Below are positions 7,730-16,481 of a DNA stretch of 20,628 nucleotides, piece after piece. The notes below the pieces were generated by a model that was not told the DNA's origin, ran no database searches, and saw nothing but the letters and a program-made list of their open reading frames with translations. Each line of letters opens with the position of its first letter. Position 1 is the stretch's first letter. Source of the stretch: JBNKDD01 sp050288085 (GTDB lineage Bacteria; Chloroflexota; Anaerolineae; Aggregatilineales; UBA3940); the NCBI GenBank assembly GCA_050288085.1, contig JBNKDD010000079.1, positions 1 through 20,628 of the forward strand, in the 5' to 3' direction. The translations under genes were made by a program, and so were the position numbers.

Positions 7730-8242
7730 ATGACCAGTACGCTGCCGTGCTTCGAAGTGCTGATCGACAATCACCATGACGAGATATTTCGCTATCTCTG
7801 GCGGCTCCTGGATAGTGGAGGTCGTGCCCACGAAGCCGAAGACCTGACCCAGGAAGTGTTCATCCGGGCTTATCGCGCCTATGATCGCCTCCGCCCGGAT
7901 AGCAACGTCCGGGCCTGGTTGTACAAAATCGCGACCAACTGCGCCTATACATTGCTGAAACGTACAAGCCGCGAGCCGCTCCCCCTGATCGACGAAACGC
8001 CCGATGGCCGGTTGCAGCCTCACCAACAGGTAAGCCGTGATGAGACACTGGCTGAGATACAGGGAGCTATTGAAGTCCTGCCCCCTAAACAACGCGCCGC
8101 CCTGATCATGCGCTATCTGCAAGAACTGGACTATGCCGAGATTGCAGATGTTCTAGGCTGTTCAGAGGACAGCGCCCGCGCTAATGTTTACCAGGCGATC
8201 CGCCGCCTGCGTCGTGACCTCGTTAATGAAAGTCTGGCATGA
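7730..8242 (+). CDS. ECF-family RNA polymerase sigma factor
   Basis: Alternative sigma factor that directs RNA polymerase to a special promoter set. At 170 residues it has the two-domain layout of ECF sigma factors: region 2 at about residues 8-78 (EAEDLTQEVFIRAYRAYDRL at 35-54, then VRAWLYKIATNCAYTLLKR for -10 binding and melting) and region 4 at about 108-165 (LPPKQRAALIMRYLQELDYAEIA, then the CSEDSARANVYQAIRRLRR recognition helix). The linker lacks region 3. The gene is followed 8 bases later by an O6-alkylguanine-DNA alkyltransferase gene and not by a typical membrane anti-sigma gene, which is unusual. The ribosome binding site AAGGA at 7716-7720 supports the ATG at 7730. Its targets cannot be read from this window. 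Confidence 0.93.
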   Translation: MTSTLPCFEVLIDNHHDEIFRYLWRLLDSGGRAHEAEDLTQEVFIRAYRAYDRLRPDSNVRAWLYKIATNCAYTLLKRTSREPLPLIDETPDGRLQPHQQVSRDETLAEIQGAIEVLPPKQRAALIMRYLQELDYAEIADVLGCSEDSARANVYQAIRRLRRDLVNESLA

Positions 8243-8250
8243 GGTGAACC

Positions 8251-8853
8251 ATGAATGAAAAAGAACTGAAGCGGTTAATGGAAACCACCCATGATGTACC
8301 TGACGATGCCGTCTCACAATGCCGCGAACGCGTACAGGCATGGTTTGTAGAGACAGCCCCTGTGATCCACTGGGATGTAATCGATGCCCCCGTTGGGCAG
8401 GTCTACTTCGCTTCCAGCGATAAAGGGCTGTACCGTCTGGAGTTTGGCGTAAATCAACAGGAATTTATCGCCAATCTCGATCTGCTGGCCCGCCATGAAC
8501 GTGACCCGAAATCACTGGCCCCGGTTGCCAGACAGATGCGGGAATACTTCGCCGGGGAGCGATCACACTTCGACCTTCCGCTTGACCTGACCCATTTAAC
8601 CCCTTTCAGCCGGAAGGTATTGGAGATGGCTTACACCGTCCCCTATGGATCGAAGTGGACGTATGGGCAGCTTGCCCGTGCCATTGGCAAGCCAAAAGCC
8701 AGCCGGGCGGTCGGACATGCCTTGGGCCAGAACCCCCTGATGATCGTTGTCCCCTGCCACCGGATCATCGCCAGCGATGGCAATCTTCGCGGCTACCGGG
8801 CGGGCATACCGTTCAAACGGATGCTGCTCCAACTTGAGGGAGCATATCCTTAA
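8251..8853 (+). CDS. ogt: Methylated-DNA-[protein]-cysteine S-methyltransferase with N-terminal extension
   Basis: Suicide DNA-repair protein that moves alkyl groups from O6-alkylguanine to its own cysteine. Of 200 residues, the N-domain runs from about 38 (WDVIDAPVGQVYFAS) and the DNA-binding/catalytic domain covers about 110-200. Motifs are TYGQLARAIGKPKASRAVGHA, and the active site PCHRI at 168-172 with acceptor Cys169, followed by NLRGYRAGIPFKRMLL. The first ~35 residues (MNEKELKRLMETTHDVPDDA, then QCRERVQAWF, with Cys24) precede the normal Ogt domain. They resemble the short N-terminal head seen in soluble anti-sigma-type proteins; this is my impression, not a domain hit. It is cotranscribed with the ECF sigma gene, with AGGTGA 5 bases before the ATG. 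Confidence 0.93.
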   Translation: MNEKELKRLMETTHDVPDDAVSQCRERVQAWFVETAPVIHWDVIDAPVGQVYFASSDKGLYRLEFGVNQQEFIANLDLLARHERDPKSLAPVARQMREYFAGERSHFDLPLDLTHLTPFSRKVLEMAYTVPYGSKWTYGQLARAIGKPKASRAVGHALGQNPLMIVVPCHRIIASDGNLRGYRAGIPFKRMLLQLEGAYP

Positions 8854-8875
8854 ACGCTCAATCTGATCCACACTA

Positions 8876-8912
8876 AAAAAGAGACATGGCGCAGTTTGCC
8901 ATGTCTCTTTTT
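8876..8912. terminator. Intrinsic terminator after the sigma-alkyltransferase operon
   Basis: Stem GAGACATGGC (8881-8890) with GCCATGTCTC (8898-8907), loop GCAGTTT, extended by five A on the left and five T on the right. The A/T symmetry makes it work in both directions. It lies 22 bases after the alkyltransferase stop codon. Confidence 0.93.
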
Positions 8913-9027
8913 CTATCTACAACATGTACTGCTCACAGTTTACAAATTCGTTACCTTTTCACAATAGTTTCTGAAAAACTTTACTCTATTCTATAGACAG
9001 ATTGAGATGGTAGTTGAGGAGTACCAG

Positions 9028-9468
9028 ATGGTTTTACCGGGTAAACAGTTAATCAATCAGCGAGAATTCCGACGATTCATCCGGTTTGCTTTGATCGGTG
9101 TAGGTGGGACGGTCGTAGATTTCACCCTGCTGATCGTACTGAAAGAGTTGATCGGACTGCCAACGCTGCTGGCAAACACCCTGTCATACAGTGCGGGAAT
9201 TCTCAATAACTTTACCCTGAACCGGATATGGACATATCCCGATTCCCGCACCCGGAAAGCGTTAGTTCAACTGCTGCAATTTGGGCTGGTGAGTATCACC
9301 GGCCTGCTGCTAAACAACCTGATCGTCTATGGGTTGGAACAGCCGCTTGGGAACCTGTTCGGGGCAGCCAATTATGGCTACCTGATAGCGAAGGCGGCAG
9401 CAACCGGGTTGATCATGGTATGGAATTTTGTTGTTAATCGATTCTGGACATTCGGTGATGTGGAATAA
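9028..9468 (+). CDS. GtrA-family membrane protein (polyprenyl-phosphate sugar flippase-like)
   Basis: Small four-helix membrane protein of the GtrA/DPMS family, thought to flip or hold lipid-linked sugar for a neighbouring glycosyltransferase. I prefer the ATG at 9028 (146 residues) to the ATG at 9007, because GAGGAG at 9016-9021 then has a spacing of 6. The sequence opens with FRRFIRFALIGVGGTVVDF, the classical start of the family. Helices lie at about 17-35, 40-60, 77-98 and 113-135, with the family's NFTLNRIWTY and the closing WNFVVNRFWTF. The next gene, a GT2 enzyme, begins 12 bases later and is the expected partner. A clear promoter was not found between 8915 and 9006. Confidence 0.92.
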   Translation: MVLPGKQLINQREFRRFIRFALIGVGGTVVDFTLLIVLKELIGLPTLLANTLSYSAGILNNFTLNRIWTYPDSRTRKALVQLLQFGLVSITGLLLNNLIVYGLEQPLGNLFGAANYGYLIAKAAATGLIMVWNFVVNRFWTFGDVE

Positions 9469-9480
9469 GGAGCAGTACAG

Positions 9481-10473
9481 ATGTTAACTGAGCAAGCCAT
9501 CAAAACAGGTCGAACCGTCAATATTCTGCCGGTCATCATTACCCACCAGAAGCCGGTCTTTTCGATCATTGCCCCGGTGCACAACGAAGAGGCAGTTCTC
9601 ACCGAACTATACCAGCGGGTAAGCGCGGTTATGAATTCGCTTGATGAACCCTGGGAACTGATCCTGGTCGATGACGGCAGCACCGACCGGTCGGCAGCCA
9701 TCATGCTCACACTGAACGAACTGGACGACCGGGTGAAGGGCATCAGCTTCTCACGGAACTTCGGGTTCCAGATGGCCGTAACCGCCGGGTTGGATCATGC
9801 TCTGGGCGACGCCGTGATCCTGATCGATGCCGATTTACAGGACCCGCCGGAGGTCATCCCGGAGATGATCAAGAAGTGGCGTGAAGGTTACGAAGTGGTC
9901 TACGGCGTGCGAGGTAAACGTGAAGGCGAAACATTCTTCAAGAAGGCAACCGCCGCCGCTTTTTACCGGTTGATCCAGCGTATCACCAATGTAGACATCC
10001 CATTGGATACCGGTGATTTCCGGCTGATGGATCGGCGTGTGGTGGAAGCTATCTGCCGGATGCCGGAACAGCACCGCTTCCTGCGCGGCATGGTAAGTTG
10101 GGTGGGCTTCCGGCAAACCGGTGTCACTTACGAACGCCACGCCCGTTTCGCAGGCCAGACCAAGTTTACGCTCCGCAAAATGATTAACTTTGCGTCGGAT
10201 GCTATCACCAGTTTCTCGACCTTCCCGCTGCGGATGGCAAGTATCGCCGGGGCACTTCTGGTCGCAATCAGCATGATAGGTGGCCTGCTCGTGATAGGGC
10301 TGTCACTTACGCTCCCGTTGTCCCAGGCGCTCATACTGATCGCGATGCTGTTTGTCGGGGGTATCCAACTGATCTTTATGGGTATCGTTGGGGATTACGT
10401 CGGGCGCATGTACGACGAACTCAAGGGACGACCTTCCTATCTCGTCCAGGAACAATGGGGATTCGATAAGTAA
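9481..10473 (+). CDS. Family 2 glycosyltransferase, polyprenyl-phosphate sugar synthase type (YkcC/DPM1-like)
   Basis: Transfers a sugar from a nucleotide donor to a polyprenyl phosphate at the inner face of the membrane. Of 330 residues, the GT-A domain begins with FSIIAPVHNEEAVL and has the donor-site VDDGSTD (63-69), SFSRNFGFQMAVTAGLDHA, and the DxD-type motif DADLQDPP (116-123). The later stretch DTGDFRLMDRRVVEA and the QHRFLRGMVSWVGF motif are typical of this subgroup. Two C-terminal membrane helices (about 247-270 and 280-305) anchor it. AAGGAG at 9468-9473 precedes the ATG by 7 bases. Flanked by GtrA-like and GT39-like genes, it forms a three-step lipid-sugar module comparable with ykcC-ykcB of Bacillus. 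The sugar donor is unknown. Confidence 0.92.
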   Translation: MLTEQAIKTGRTVNILPVIITHQKPVFSIIAPVHNEEAVLTELYQRVSAVMNSLDEPWELILVDDGSTDRSAAIMLTLNELDDRVKGISFSRNFGFQMAVTAGLDHALGDAVILIDADLQDPPEVIPEMIKKWREGYEVVYGVRGKREGETFFKKATAAAFYRLIQRITNVDIPLDTGDFRLMDRRVVEAICRMPEQHRFLRGMVSWVGFRQTGVTYERHARFAGQTKFTLRKMINFASDAITSFSTFPLRMASIAGALLVAISMIGGLLVIGLSLTLPLSQALILIAMLFVGGIQLIFMGIVGDYVGRMYDELKGRPSYLVQEQWGFDK

Positions 10474-10499
10474 CGGTAGACTGAACAGAGGAATAAACA

Positions 10500-12584
10500 A
10501 TGAGCGAAGCGACTTTAATGTACAATACCAAACCATCCGGCCTGAAGCGCCGGGTAGCCTTTGGCTTGCCCATCTCGGCATTGCTGTTGGGCGCAATTAT
10601 TCTACTGGCAACATTTCTGCGTTTTTATAACCTGGATGCCATCGGCGATGGGAACACCTACTACACCGCAGCCGTTGAGAGTATGCTCCAGTCCTGGAAG
10701 AATTTCTTCTTCGTAGCGGCTGAACCGGGCGGCTCAGTGACCGTCGATAAGCCGCCGCTGGGATTGTGGCTTCAGGCCATCTCCGCAGGGATTTTCGGTG
10801 TGAGTGGTGTATCGGTTGCCCTGCCACAGGTCTTGGCCGGTATCCTGGCCGTACCGGTAACCTATCACCTGGTGAAGCGCTACGCGGGCGAGGCCGCCGG
10901 GCTGATCGCGGCTTTTGTCCTGGCCGTAACCCCGGTCGCCATCGCTGTCGAACGCAACAACACCATGGACGCCACCCTGCTGCTCACCCTGCTGTTGGCG
11001 GCCTGGGCATTCATCAAAGCAACCGACACGGGAAAACTCCGTTGGTTGTTGGCCGGAGCCGTGCTGATCGGGCTGGGCTTCAACATCAAAATGATGCAGG
11101 CTTTCCTACCTGTTCCCGCTTTCTATGCCCTTTATTTCCTGGGGGCGAAACAAGGCTGGTGGCGCAAGATCGCTCATCTGGCCCTGGCAACCCTGGTGAT
11201 GCTGGCGGTATCTTTCTCGTGGGCCATCGCCGTTGACCTGACCCCCGACGACCAGCGGCCATATATCGGCAGCAGCACGGACAATACCGTCATGGAACTG
11301 ATCTTCGGTCACAACGGATTCAACCGGTTGCTCGGTGGACAAAGAAATCGTGATGGTGGAACACAGCCCGCAAACAGCAGCCCATCACAGGATGGTAGTG
11401 CATTTGCAGGAAATACCCCGCCTGCCCAACCACCCCCAGGTGGTAACGCGCCGGGTGGCGGAAGACCGGGCGGTGCCGCCCCTGGTGATGATGGGCAAGG
11501 CGGCGGCGGACCCGGCGGTGGTGGGCCGGGTGGCGGCAACGAAATCGGTGATCCGGGCTTGCTGCGCCTGTTTACCGCCCCACTGTCAAACGAAATCGGC
11601 TGGCTGCTTCCCTTTGGGCTGTTATCAATCGCTATCGTAGCAGTCAGTGCGCCTATCCAACTACCCCTGAACGATACCCACAAAGCGCTGATCCTGTGGG
11701 GCGGATGGCTCCTGACAGCGGGCACATTCTTCACCGTCGCCGAATTCTTCCACGCATACTACCTGGTCATGCTGGGAGCGCCGTTGGCAGCCCTGGTTGG
11801 CATGGGAATTATGAGCCTGTGGCGGCTCCGCGAATCACGCCCGGTGATGGCCTGGCTGTTGATCGGAACAGCAGCATTCGGCACTATTCTTTTCCAGGTT
11901 TATACAATCCATCAATACATCGATGCTGCCTGGTGGGTGATATTAGTCGGATTGCTGGTGATTGCCGGGTTGATCCTGCTCACAGTGCAGCTTCTTTTCA
12001 AGGAAAAACTGGCAGCATCATTGGCAATGGGGTCACTGGTCGCTTCAATGCTGGTCACACCGTTGGTCTGGTCAGCCCTGACCACGCTGAATGAATCGCC
12101 GAACATCGGCCTTCCGAGTGCTTACTCAGGCGAGCAAGGGGGAGGCCGGGGAGGTAGTGGCGGTCGCTCCGATGGCATGGATGTCGAATTACTCGATTAC
12201 CTTCAAGCCAACACCCAGGACACCGAATATCTGATGGCTGTCAAAAGCTCGATGCAAGGATCAGATTACGTGATCGAAACCGGGCGGCCTGTTCTCTATA
12301 TGGGCGGCTTCAACGGCGGTGATCCAGTAGTCGATGCAGCTGACTTGCAGCAGTTGGTCGATGAGGGTCGGCTGCGTTACATCTTATGGAGCGGCAATCA
12401 GGGCAGAGGCGGTGGCAGCGATATCGGCAGCTGGTTGGAAAGCACCTGCACACCGGTTACGATTGGGCAATCGACGGGCACTGCTGTTCAAACCATAAAT
12501 GCGAGCACCCAGAATCAAGATGGCCCACCCGGTCGTCAATCAGGTGGTGGGGGTGGTAACACCCTATATCAGTGTGGCGGCTAG
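10500..12584 (+). CDS. GT39/ArnT-like membrane glycosyltransferase, YkcB-like, with Gly-rich loops
   Basis: Polytopic GT-C enzyme that should transfer the lipid-linked sugar made by the preceding gene to an acceptor outside the membrane. 694 residues. The N-terminal part has the FRFYNLDAIGDGNTYYTA first external loop (acidic catalytic residues around 46-50) and DKPPLGLWLQ at 83-92, then several helices to about 250. A Pro/Gly-rich insert spans roughly 290-350, more helices run from 365 to 535, a second Gly/Ser-rich stretch lies at about 543-559, and a soluble external C-terminal domain (VELLDYLQANTQDTEYLMAV onward) follows, ending in a third Gly-rich run and LYQCGG. The layout matches the YkcA/YkcB family. 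Two Cys, in STCTPV and YQCGG, could form an external disulfide. It is the last gene of the operon, followed by a terminator. Confidence 0.92.
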   Translation: MSEATLMYNTKPSGLKRRVAFGLPISALLLGAIILLATFLRFYNLDAIGDGNTYYTAAVESMLQSWKNFFFVAAEPGGSVTVDKPPLGLWLQAISAGIFGVSGVSVALPQVLAGILAVPVTYHLVKRYAGEAAGLIAAFVLAVTPVAIAVERNNTMDATLLLTLLLAAWAFIKATDTGKLRWLLAGAVLIGLGFNIKMMQAFLPVPAFYALYFLGAKQGWWRKIAHLALATLVMLAVSFSWAIAVDLTPDDQRPYIGSSTDNTVMELIFGHNGFNRLLGGQRNRDGGTQPANSSPSQDGSAFAGNTPPAQPPPGGNAPGGGRPGGAAPGDDGQGGGGPGGGGPGGGNEIGDPGLLRLFTAPLSNEIGWLLPFGLLSIAIVAVSAPIQLPLNDTHKALILWGGWLLTAGTFFTVAEFFHAYYLVMLGAPLAALVGMGIMSLWRLRESRPVMAWLLIGTAAFGTILFQVYTIHQYIDAAWWVILVGLLVIAGLILLTVQLLFKEKLAASLAMGSLVASMLVTPLVWSALTTLNESPNIGLPSAYSGEQGGGRGGSGGRSDGMDVELLDYLQANTQDTEYLMAVKSSMQGSDYVIETGRPVLYMGGFNGGDPVVDAADLQQLVDEGRLRYILWSGNQGRGGGSDIGSWLESTCTPVTIGQSTGTAVQTINASTQNQDGPPGRQSGGGGGNTLYQCGG

Positions 12585-12603
12585 ATAAAAGTCGTCTCAG
12601 AAC

Positions 12604-12636
12604 AAAGCCCATGTTGTTACATGGGCTTTTGTTTTT
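12604..12636 (+). terminator. Intrinsic terminator of the glycosyltransferase operon
   Basis: Stem AAAGCCCATGT (12604-12614) with ACATGGGCTTT (12619-12629), loop TGTT, followed by the T-rich TGTTTTT. It starts 19 bases after the stop codon of the GT39-like gene. Confidence 0.93.
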
Positions 12637-12748
12637 AACCATTCATCAGACTTATCAGATCAATACTTAACAAATGTCATTGTGCGGGCATGACCATCTA
12701 CTGTTTTTTTTGCTATCAAGCTCCCCACTTCACCGTTTGGGGGTATAC

Positions 12749-12795
12749 TTGACGCCAACGTCCGACAAAATGCATAGAGTGCATAGGCGTTATGC
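12749..12795 (+). promoter_or_regulatory. Candidate nifJ promoter with TGCATA repeats
   Basis: TTGACG (12749-12754), 17 bases, then GCATAG (12772-12777) is a moderate promoter candidate 89 bases before the start codon. TGCATA occurs at 12771-12776 and again at 12780-12785 (9-base period). The second copy is also the left arm of GCATA-ggcgt-TATGC (12781-12795). The repeats straddle the predicted -10 box and start site, a likely place for a regulator. In the remainder of the gap, 12637-12748 shows only a run of eight T, and 12796-12850 a short AGGG/CCCT hairpin. Confidence 0.4.
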
Positions 12796-12865
12796 GGTGT
12801 TGCACCTTGAATTAACGAGTAGGGCTTCCGACCCTGCTTCTTTTATGAATTAGGAGGCTAACTTG

Positions 12866-15800
12866 GTGCGTGAAATTGTAACTACAGATGGAAATGAGGC
12901 TGCTGCCTACGTTGCGCACAAGACCAACGAGGTTATCGCTATCTATCCAATTACCCCTTCGTCCCCTATGGGCGAATGGGCCGACCAATGGAGTGCTAAT
13001 GGACGGACAAATATTTGGGGAACCGTCCCGTTGGTCGTTGAGATGCAGGCAGAAGGCGGGGCTGCCGGTGCAGTGCATGGCGCGCTGCAAGCCGGTTCGC
13101 TGACGACTACCTTCACAGCCAGCCAGGGTCTATTATTAATGATCCCCAATATGTACAAGATCGCCGGTGAATTAACCAGCGCGGTCTTCCATATCGCCGC
13201 CCGCTCGGTTGCCGCGCAGGCGCTGTCGATCTTCGGTGATCACAGTGACGTGATGGCAGCCAGGGGTACCGGCTGGGGCATGTTGTTCTCAGGCTCCATC
13301 CAGGAAATCAACGATATGGCCCTGATCGCTCAGGCCGCCACACTGGAAGCGCGGGTTCCTTTCCTGCATGCCTTTGACGGCTTCCGCTCCTCGCATGAAA
13401 TCAGCAAAATCGAGCGGGTGTCCGATGAAGACATCCGGGCCATGATCGACGACGAACTGGTCCAGGCTCACCGCGCTCGCGGTCTGTCACCGGATCATCC
13501 GGTAGTCCGCGGGACGGCACAGAACCCCGACGTGTTCTTCCAGGCCCGCGAAACGGTCAACCCCTACTACATAGCAACTCCAGGAATCGTACAGGCTGCT
13601 ATGGACAAGTTTGCCGGGTTAGTAGGCCGCCAGTATCACCTGTTTGATTACATCGGTGCACCGGATGCCGAACGCGTGATTGTCTTGATGGGTTCCGGCT
13701 GTGAAGCCGCCGAAGAGACTGTCAATTACCTGGTAGATCAGGGCGAAAAGGTTGGTGTACTCAAAGTCCGCCTCTACCGCCCCTTCTCCATTGAGCACTT
13801 CCTGGGCGCACTGCCCTCAACCGTCAAGGTGATTGCTGCGCTGGATCGCACCAAAGAACCCGGCAGCACAGGCGAACCGCTCTACCAGGATATCGTGACC
13901 GCCATTAGTGAAGGCATGGTCAATGGAACAGCCCCATTTGCTCAGATGCCTTTGGTAATCGGTGGGCGTTACGGCCTGTCATCGAAGGAATTCAACCCGG
14001 CCATGATCAAGGGCCTGTTTGACGAGATGACCAAGCCACAGCCCAAGAATCACTTCACGGTCGGTATCGTTGATGACGTGACCAACACCAGCATCGACTA
14101 CGATCCTGATTTCGATATTGAGCCGGACAGTGTAGTACGGGCGATGTTCTGGGGTCTCGGTGCTGATGGTACCGTCGGCGCGAACAAGAACTCGATCAAG
14201 ATCATCGGTGAAGAAACCGATTACTATGCTCAAGGCTATTTCGTCTACGACTCCAAGAAATCCGGGGCCCGCACGATCTCGCATCTGCGCTTTGGGCCAG
14301 ACCCCATCCACAGCACCTATTTGATCCGGAAAGCCAACTTTGTCGCCGTACATCAATTCGGCTTCCTGGAGGTCTATAAAGTGCTGGAGGCAGCAGCAGA
14401 AGGCGCAACCTTCTTACTGAACGCCCCCTACAGCGCTGACGAAGTTTGGGATAAGCTGCCGCGTACTATCCAGGAACAAATCATTGCCAAGAAGCTCAAG
14501 TTCTACGTGATCGATGCCTACTCGGTTGCCAAAGAAACCGGGATGGGTGTCCGGATCAACACCACCATGCAGACCTGCTTCTTTGCAATCAGTGGTGTCC
14601 TGCCGCGCGATGAGGCTATCGCAGAGATTAAGAAAGCTATCAAGAAGACCTACGGCAAGCGTGGTGAGGCTGTTGTTAAGAAGAACTACGAAGCCGTTGA
14701 TGCGGCGTTGGGTCACCTGCACGAGGTCGAAGTACCGGCCCAGGCAACCAGCGATATTGAGATGCCGCCGGTTGTTCCAGCCGATGCCCCAGACTTTGTC
14801 CAGAACGTCACCGCACCGATTATGGCCGGTGATGGCGATCTGCTGCCGGTCAGTATGCTGCCCAACGACGGCACCTACCCGACCGCTACCACCCGGTGGG
14901 AAAAGCGGAACGTTACCCTTGAAGTGCCGGTCTGGGAAGATGACCTGTGCATCCAGTGCGGTAAGTGTATCCTGGTTTGCCCACATGCGGTGATCCGCTC
15001 GAAGCTCTACGATGAGAATTTACTGGCCGACGCGCCCTCAACTTTCAAATCTACCGACTCACGTTTCCGCGAGTACAAAGACCTGAAGTACACCTTACAG
15101 GTAGCGGTTGAGGACTGCACCGGCTGTCGGCTCTGCGTGGAAGTCTGCCCGGCCAAGGATAAGAGCGAAGTCGGACGCAAGGCGCTTAACATGGCTGATG
15201 TCCTCCCTATCCGCGAACAGGAACGGGAAAACTGGGACTTCTTCCTGGGTCTGCCGGAAGTTGATCGAATCAATGGGCTGAAGTTCAACAATGTGAAGAA
15301 TCTCCAACTGCTCCAGCCTCTGTTCGAGTTCTCCGGTGCATGTGCAGGCTGTGGTGAAACGCCTTACCTCAAGCTGCTCAGCCAGCTCTTTGGCGACCGG
15401 ATGGTTGTAGCCAACGCCACCGGCTGCTCCAGTATTTACGGCGGTAACCTGCCCACCACTCCTTGGGCGGTTGATGATGATGGCCGCGGCCCCACGTGGA
15501 GCAACTCGTTGTTTGAAGATAATGCCGAGTTTGGTCTGGGCATGCGCCTCACCGTCGATAAGCAGAGCGAATATGCCCGCGAACTGGTACAACGCCTGAA
15601 GGACACCATCGGCGCAGACCTGGCCGCGGCCCTGCTCTACAATGAGCAAACCGAAGAAGCCAGCATTACCATGCAGCGTGAACACGTCGCACAACTCAAG
15701 AGCATATTGGCCGGTGTGGACAGTCCAGAAGCTCGCGACCTGTTCAGCCTGGCCGATGCCCTGGTCAAGAAGGACGTCTGGATCATCGGTGGTGATGGTT

Positions 15801-16432
15801 GGGCTTACGACATCGGCTACGGTGGTCTCGACCACGTTTTAGCCAGTGGCCGGAACGTCAATGTGCTGGTGCTCGATACCGAGGTCTACTCCAACACCGG
15901 TGGACAGTCATCGAAGGCTACCCCGCTGGGTGCAGTCGCCAAGTTTGCGGCAGCCGGTAAGCCCTCACCCAAGAAAGACCTGGGCATGATGGCAATGTCC
16001 TACGGCAATGTCTACGTTGCCCAGATTGCGATGGGAGCCAACGACGCTCACACCCTCAAGGCTTTCATTGAGGCCGAATCCTACGAAGGCCCCTCCCTGA
16101 TCATCGCCTACAGCCATTGTGCTATGCACGGCCTTGACCTGAGCAAGGGCCTGGAGCAGCAGCAGTTGGCGGTTAACGCCGCTTACTGGCCGCTCTACCG
16201 CTACGATCCGAGACTCAAGGAACAGGGCAAGAACCCCTTCCAGCTCGACTCGAAGGGCCCACGCATTCCGCTCAAGGATTACGCCTATAACGAAACCCGG
16301 TACAAAATGCTCACCCAGAGCATGCCGGAACGGGCCGATATGCTGCTCGAAGAAGCACAGGAATTCGTCAAGGCTCGCTGGGAGCAGTACGAACAACTGG
16401 CCCAGGAACGGGTTGTCGAAGAAGAAGGTTAG
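12866..16432 (+). CDS. nifJ: Pyruvate:ferredoxin (flavodoxin) oxidoreductase
   Basis: Oxidatively decarboxylates pyruvate to acetyl-CoA and CO2 while reducing ferredoxin or flavodoxin; reversible in some anaerobes. It is a single-chain homodimeric-type PFOR of 1188 residues, the usual size. I take GTG at 12866 as start (AGGAGG at 12852-12857, spacing 8); a TTG one codon earlier is the alternative. Order of domains: the pyruvate domain I with YPITPSSPMGEWADQW near the N-terminus and domain II, then the CoA-binding middle and EKR regions, two 4Fe-4S clusters with C695/C698/C701/C705 and C751/C754/C757/C761, then the TPP domain with CAGCGETPYLK, GGDGWAYDIG (975-984) and EVYSNTGGQSSKATP. The proximal-cluster cysteine near the end is visible in YSHCAMHG. 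It is followed by a dihydroorotate-dehydrogenase-like gene. Confidence 0.97.
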   Translation: MREIVTTDGNEAAAYVAHKTNEVIAIYPITPSSPMGEWADQWSANGRTNIWGTVPLVVEMQAEGGAAGAVHGALQAGSLTTTFTASQGLLLMIPNMYKIAGELTSAVFHIAARSVAAQALSIFGDHSDVMAARGTGWGMLFSGSIQEINDMALIAQAATLEARVPFLHAFDGFRSSHEISKIERVSDEDIRAMIDDELVQAHRARGLSPDHPVVRGTAQNPDVFFQARETVNPYYIATPGIVQAAMDKFAGLVGRQYHLFDYIGAPDAERVIVLMGSGCEAAEETVNYLVDQGEKVGVLKVRLYRPFSIEHFLGALPSTVKVIAALDRTKEPGSTGEPLYQDIVTAISEGMVNGTAPFAQMPLVIGGRYGLSSKEFNPAMIKGLFDEMTKPQPKNHFTVGIVDDVTNTSIDYDPDFDIEPDSVVRAMFWGLGADGTVGANKNSIKIIGEETDYYAQGYFVYDSKKSGARTISHLRFGPDPIHSTYLIRKANFVAVHQFGFLEVYKVLEAAAEGATFLLNAPYSADEVWDKLPRTIQEQIIAKKLKFYVIDAYSVAKETGMGVRINTTMQTCFFAISGVLPRDEAIAEIKKAIKKTYGKRGEAVVKKNYEAVDAALGHLHEVEVPAQATSDIEMPPVVPADAPDFVQNVTAPIMAGDGDLLPVSMLPNDGTYPTATTRWEKRNVTLEVPVWEDDLCIQCGKCILVCPHAVIRSKLYDENLLADAPSTFKSTDSRFREYKDLKYTLQVAVEDCTGCRLCVEVCPAKDKSEVGRKALNMADVLPIREQERENWDFFLGLPEVDRINGLKFNNVKNLQLLQPLFEFSGACAGCGETPYLKLLSQLFGDRMVVANATGCSSIYGGNLPTTPWAVDDDGRGPTWSNSLFEDNAEFGLGMRLTVDKQSEYARELVQRLKDTIGADLAAALLYNEQTEEASITMQREHVAQLKSILAGVDSPEARDLFSLADALVKKDVWIIGGDGWAYDIGYGGLDHVLASGRNVNVLVLDTEVYSNTGGQSSKATPLGAVAKFAAAGKPSPKKDLGMMAMSYGNVYVAQIAMGANDAHTLKAFIEAESYEGPSLIIAYSHCAMHGLDLSKGLEQQQLAVNAAYWPLYRYDPRLKEQGKNPFQLDSKGPRIPLKDYAYNETRYKMLTQSMPERADMLLEEAQEFVKARWEQYEQLAQERVVEEEG

Positions 16433-16451
16433 GTTTTTTATAACGTTAGCC

Positions 16452-16481
16452 AGAGACGGGATCAATGATCCCGTCTCTTTT
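16452..16481 (+). terminator. Hairpin terminator between nifJ and the DHOD-like gene
   Basis: Stem AGAGACGGGATC (16452-16463) with GATCCCGTCTCT (16467-16478), loop AAT, then TTTT. A full terminator inside the nifJ-DHOD pair suggests that transcription of the second gene is reduced relative to nifJ, or that it has its own start. The loop ATG at 16465 is in frame with the DHOD-like ORF but is not its start. Confidence 0.85.

Noticed and set aside
10766..11236. Plus-strand ORF overlapping the GT39-like gene in another frame
   Set aside because: The amino acid pattern is arginine-rich frame-shadow sequence without domains; the GT39 frame is the coding one.
15095..15835. 246-residue minus-strand ORF inside nifJ
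   Set aside because: Shadow of the strong codon bias of nifJ. Its sequence shows no domain pattern and it overlaps the TPP region and Fe-S cluster coding sequence.
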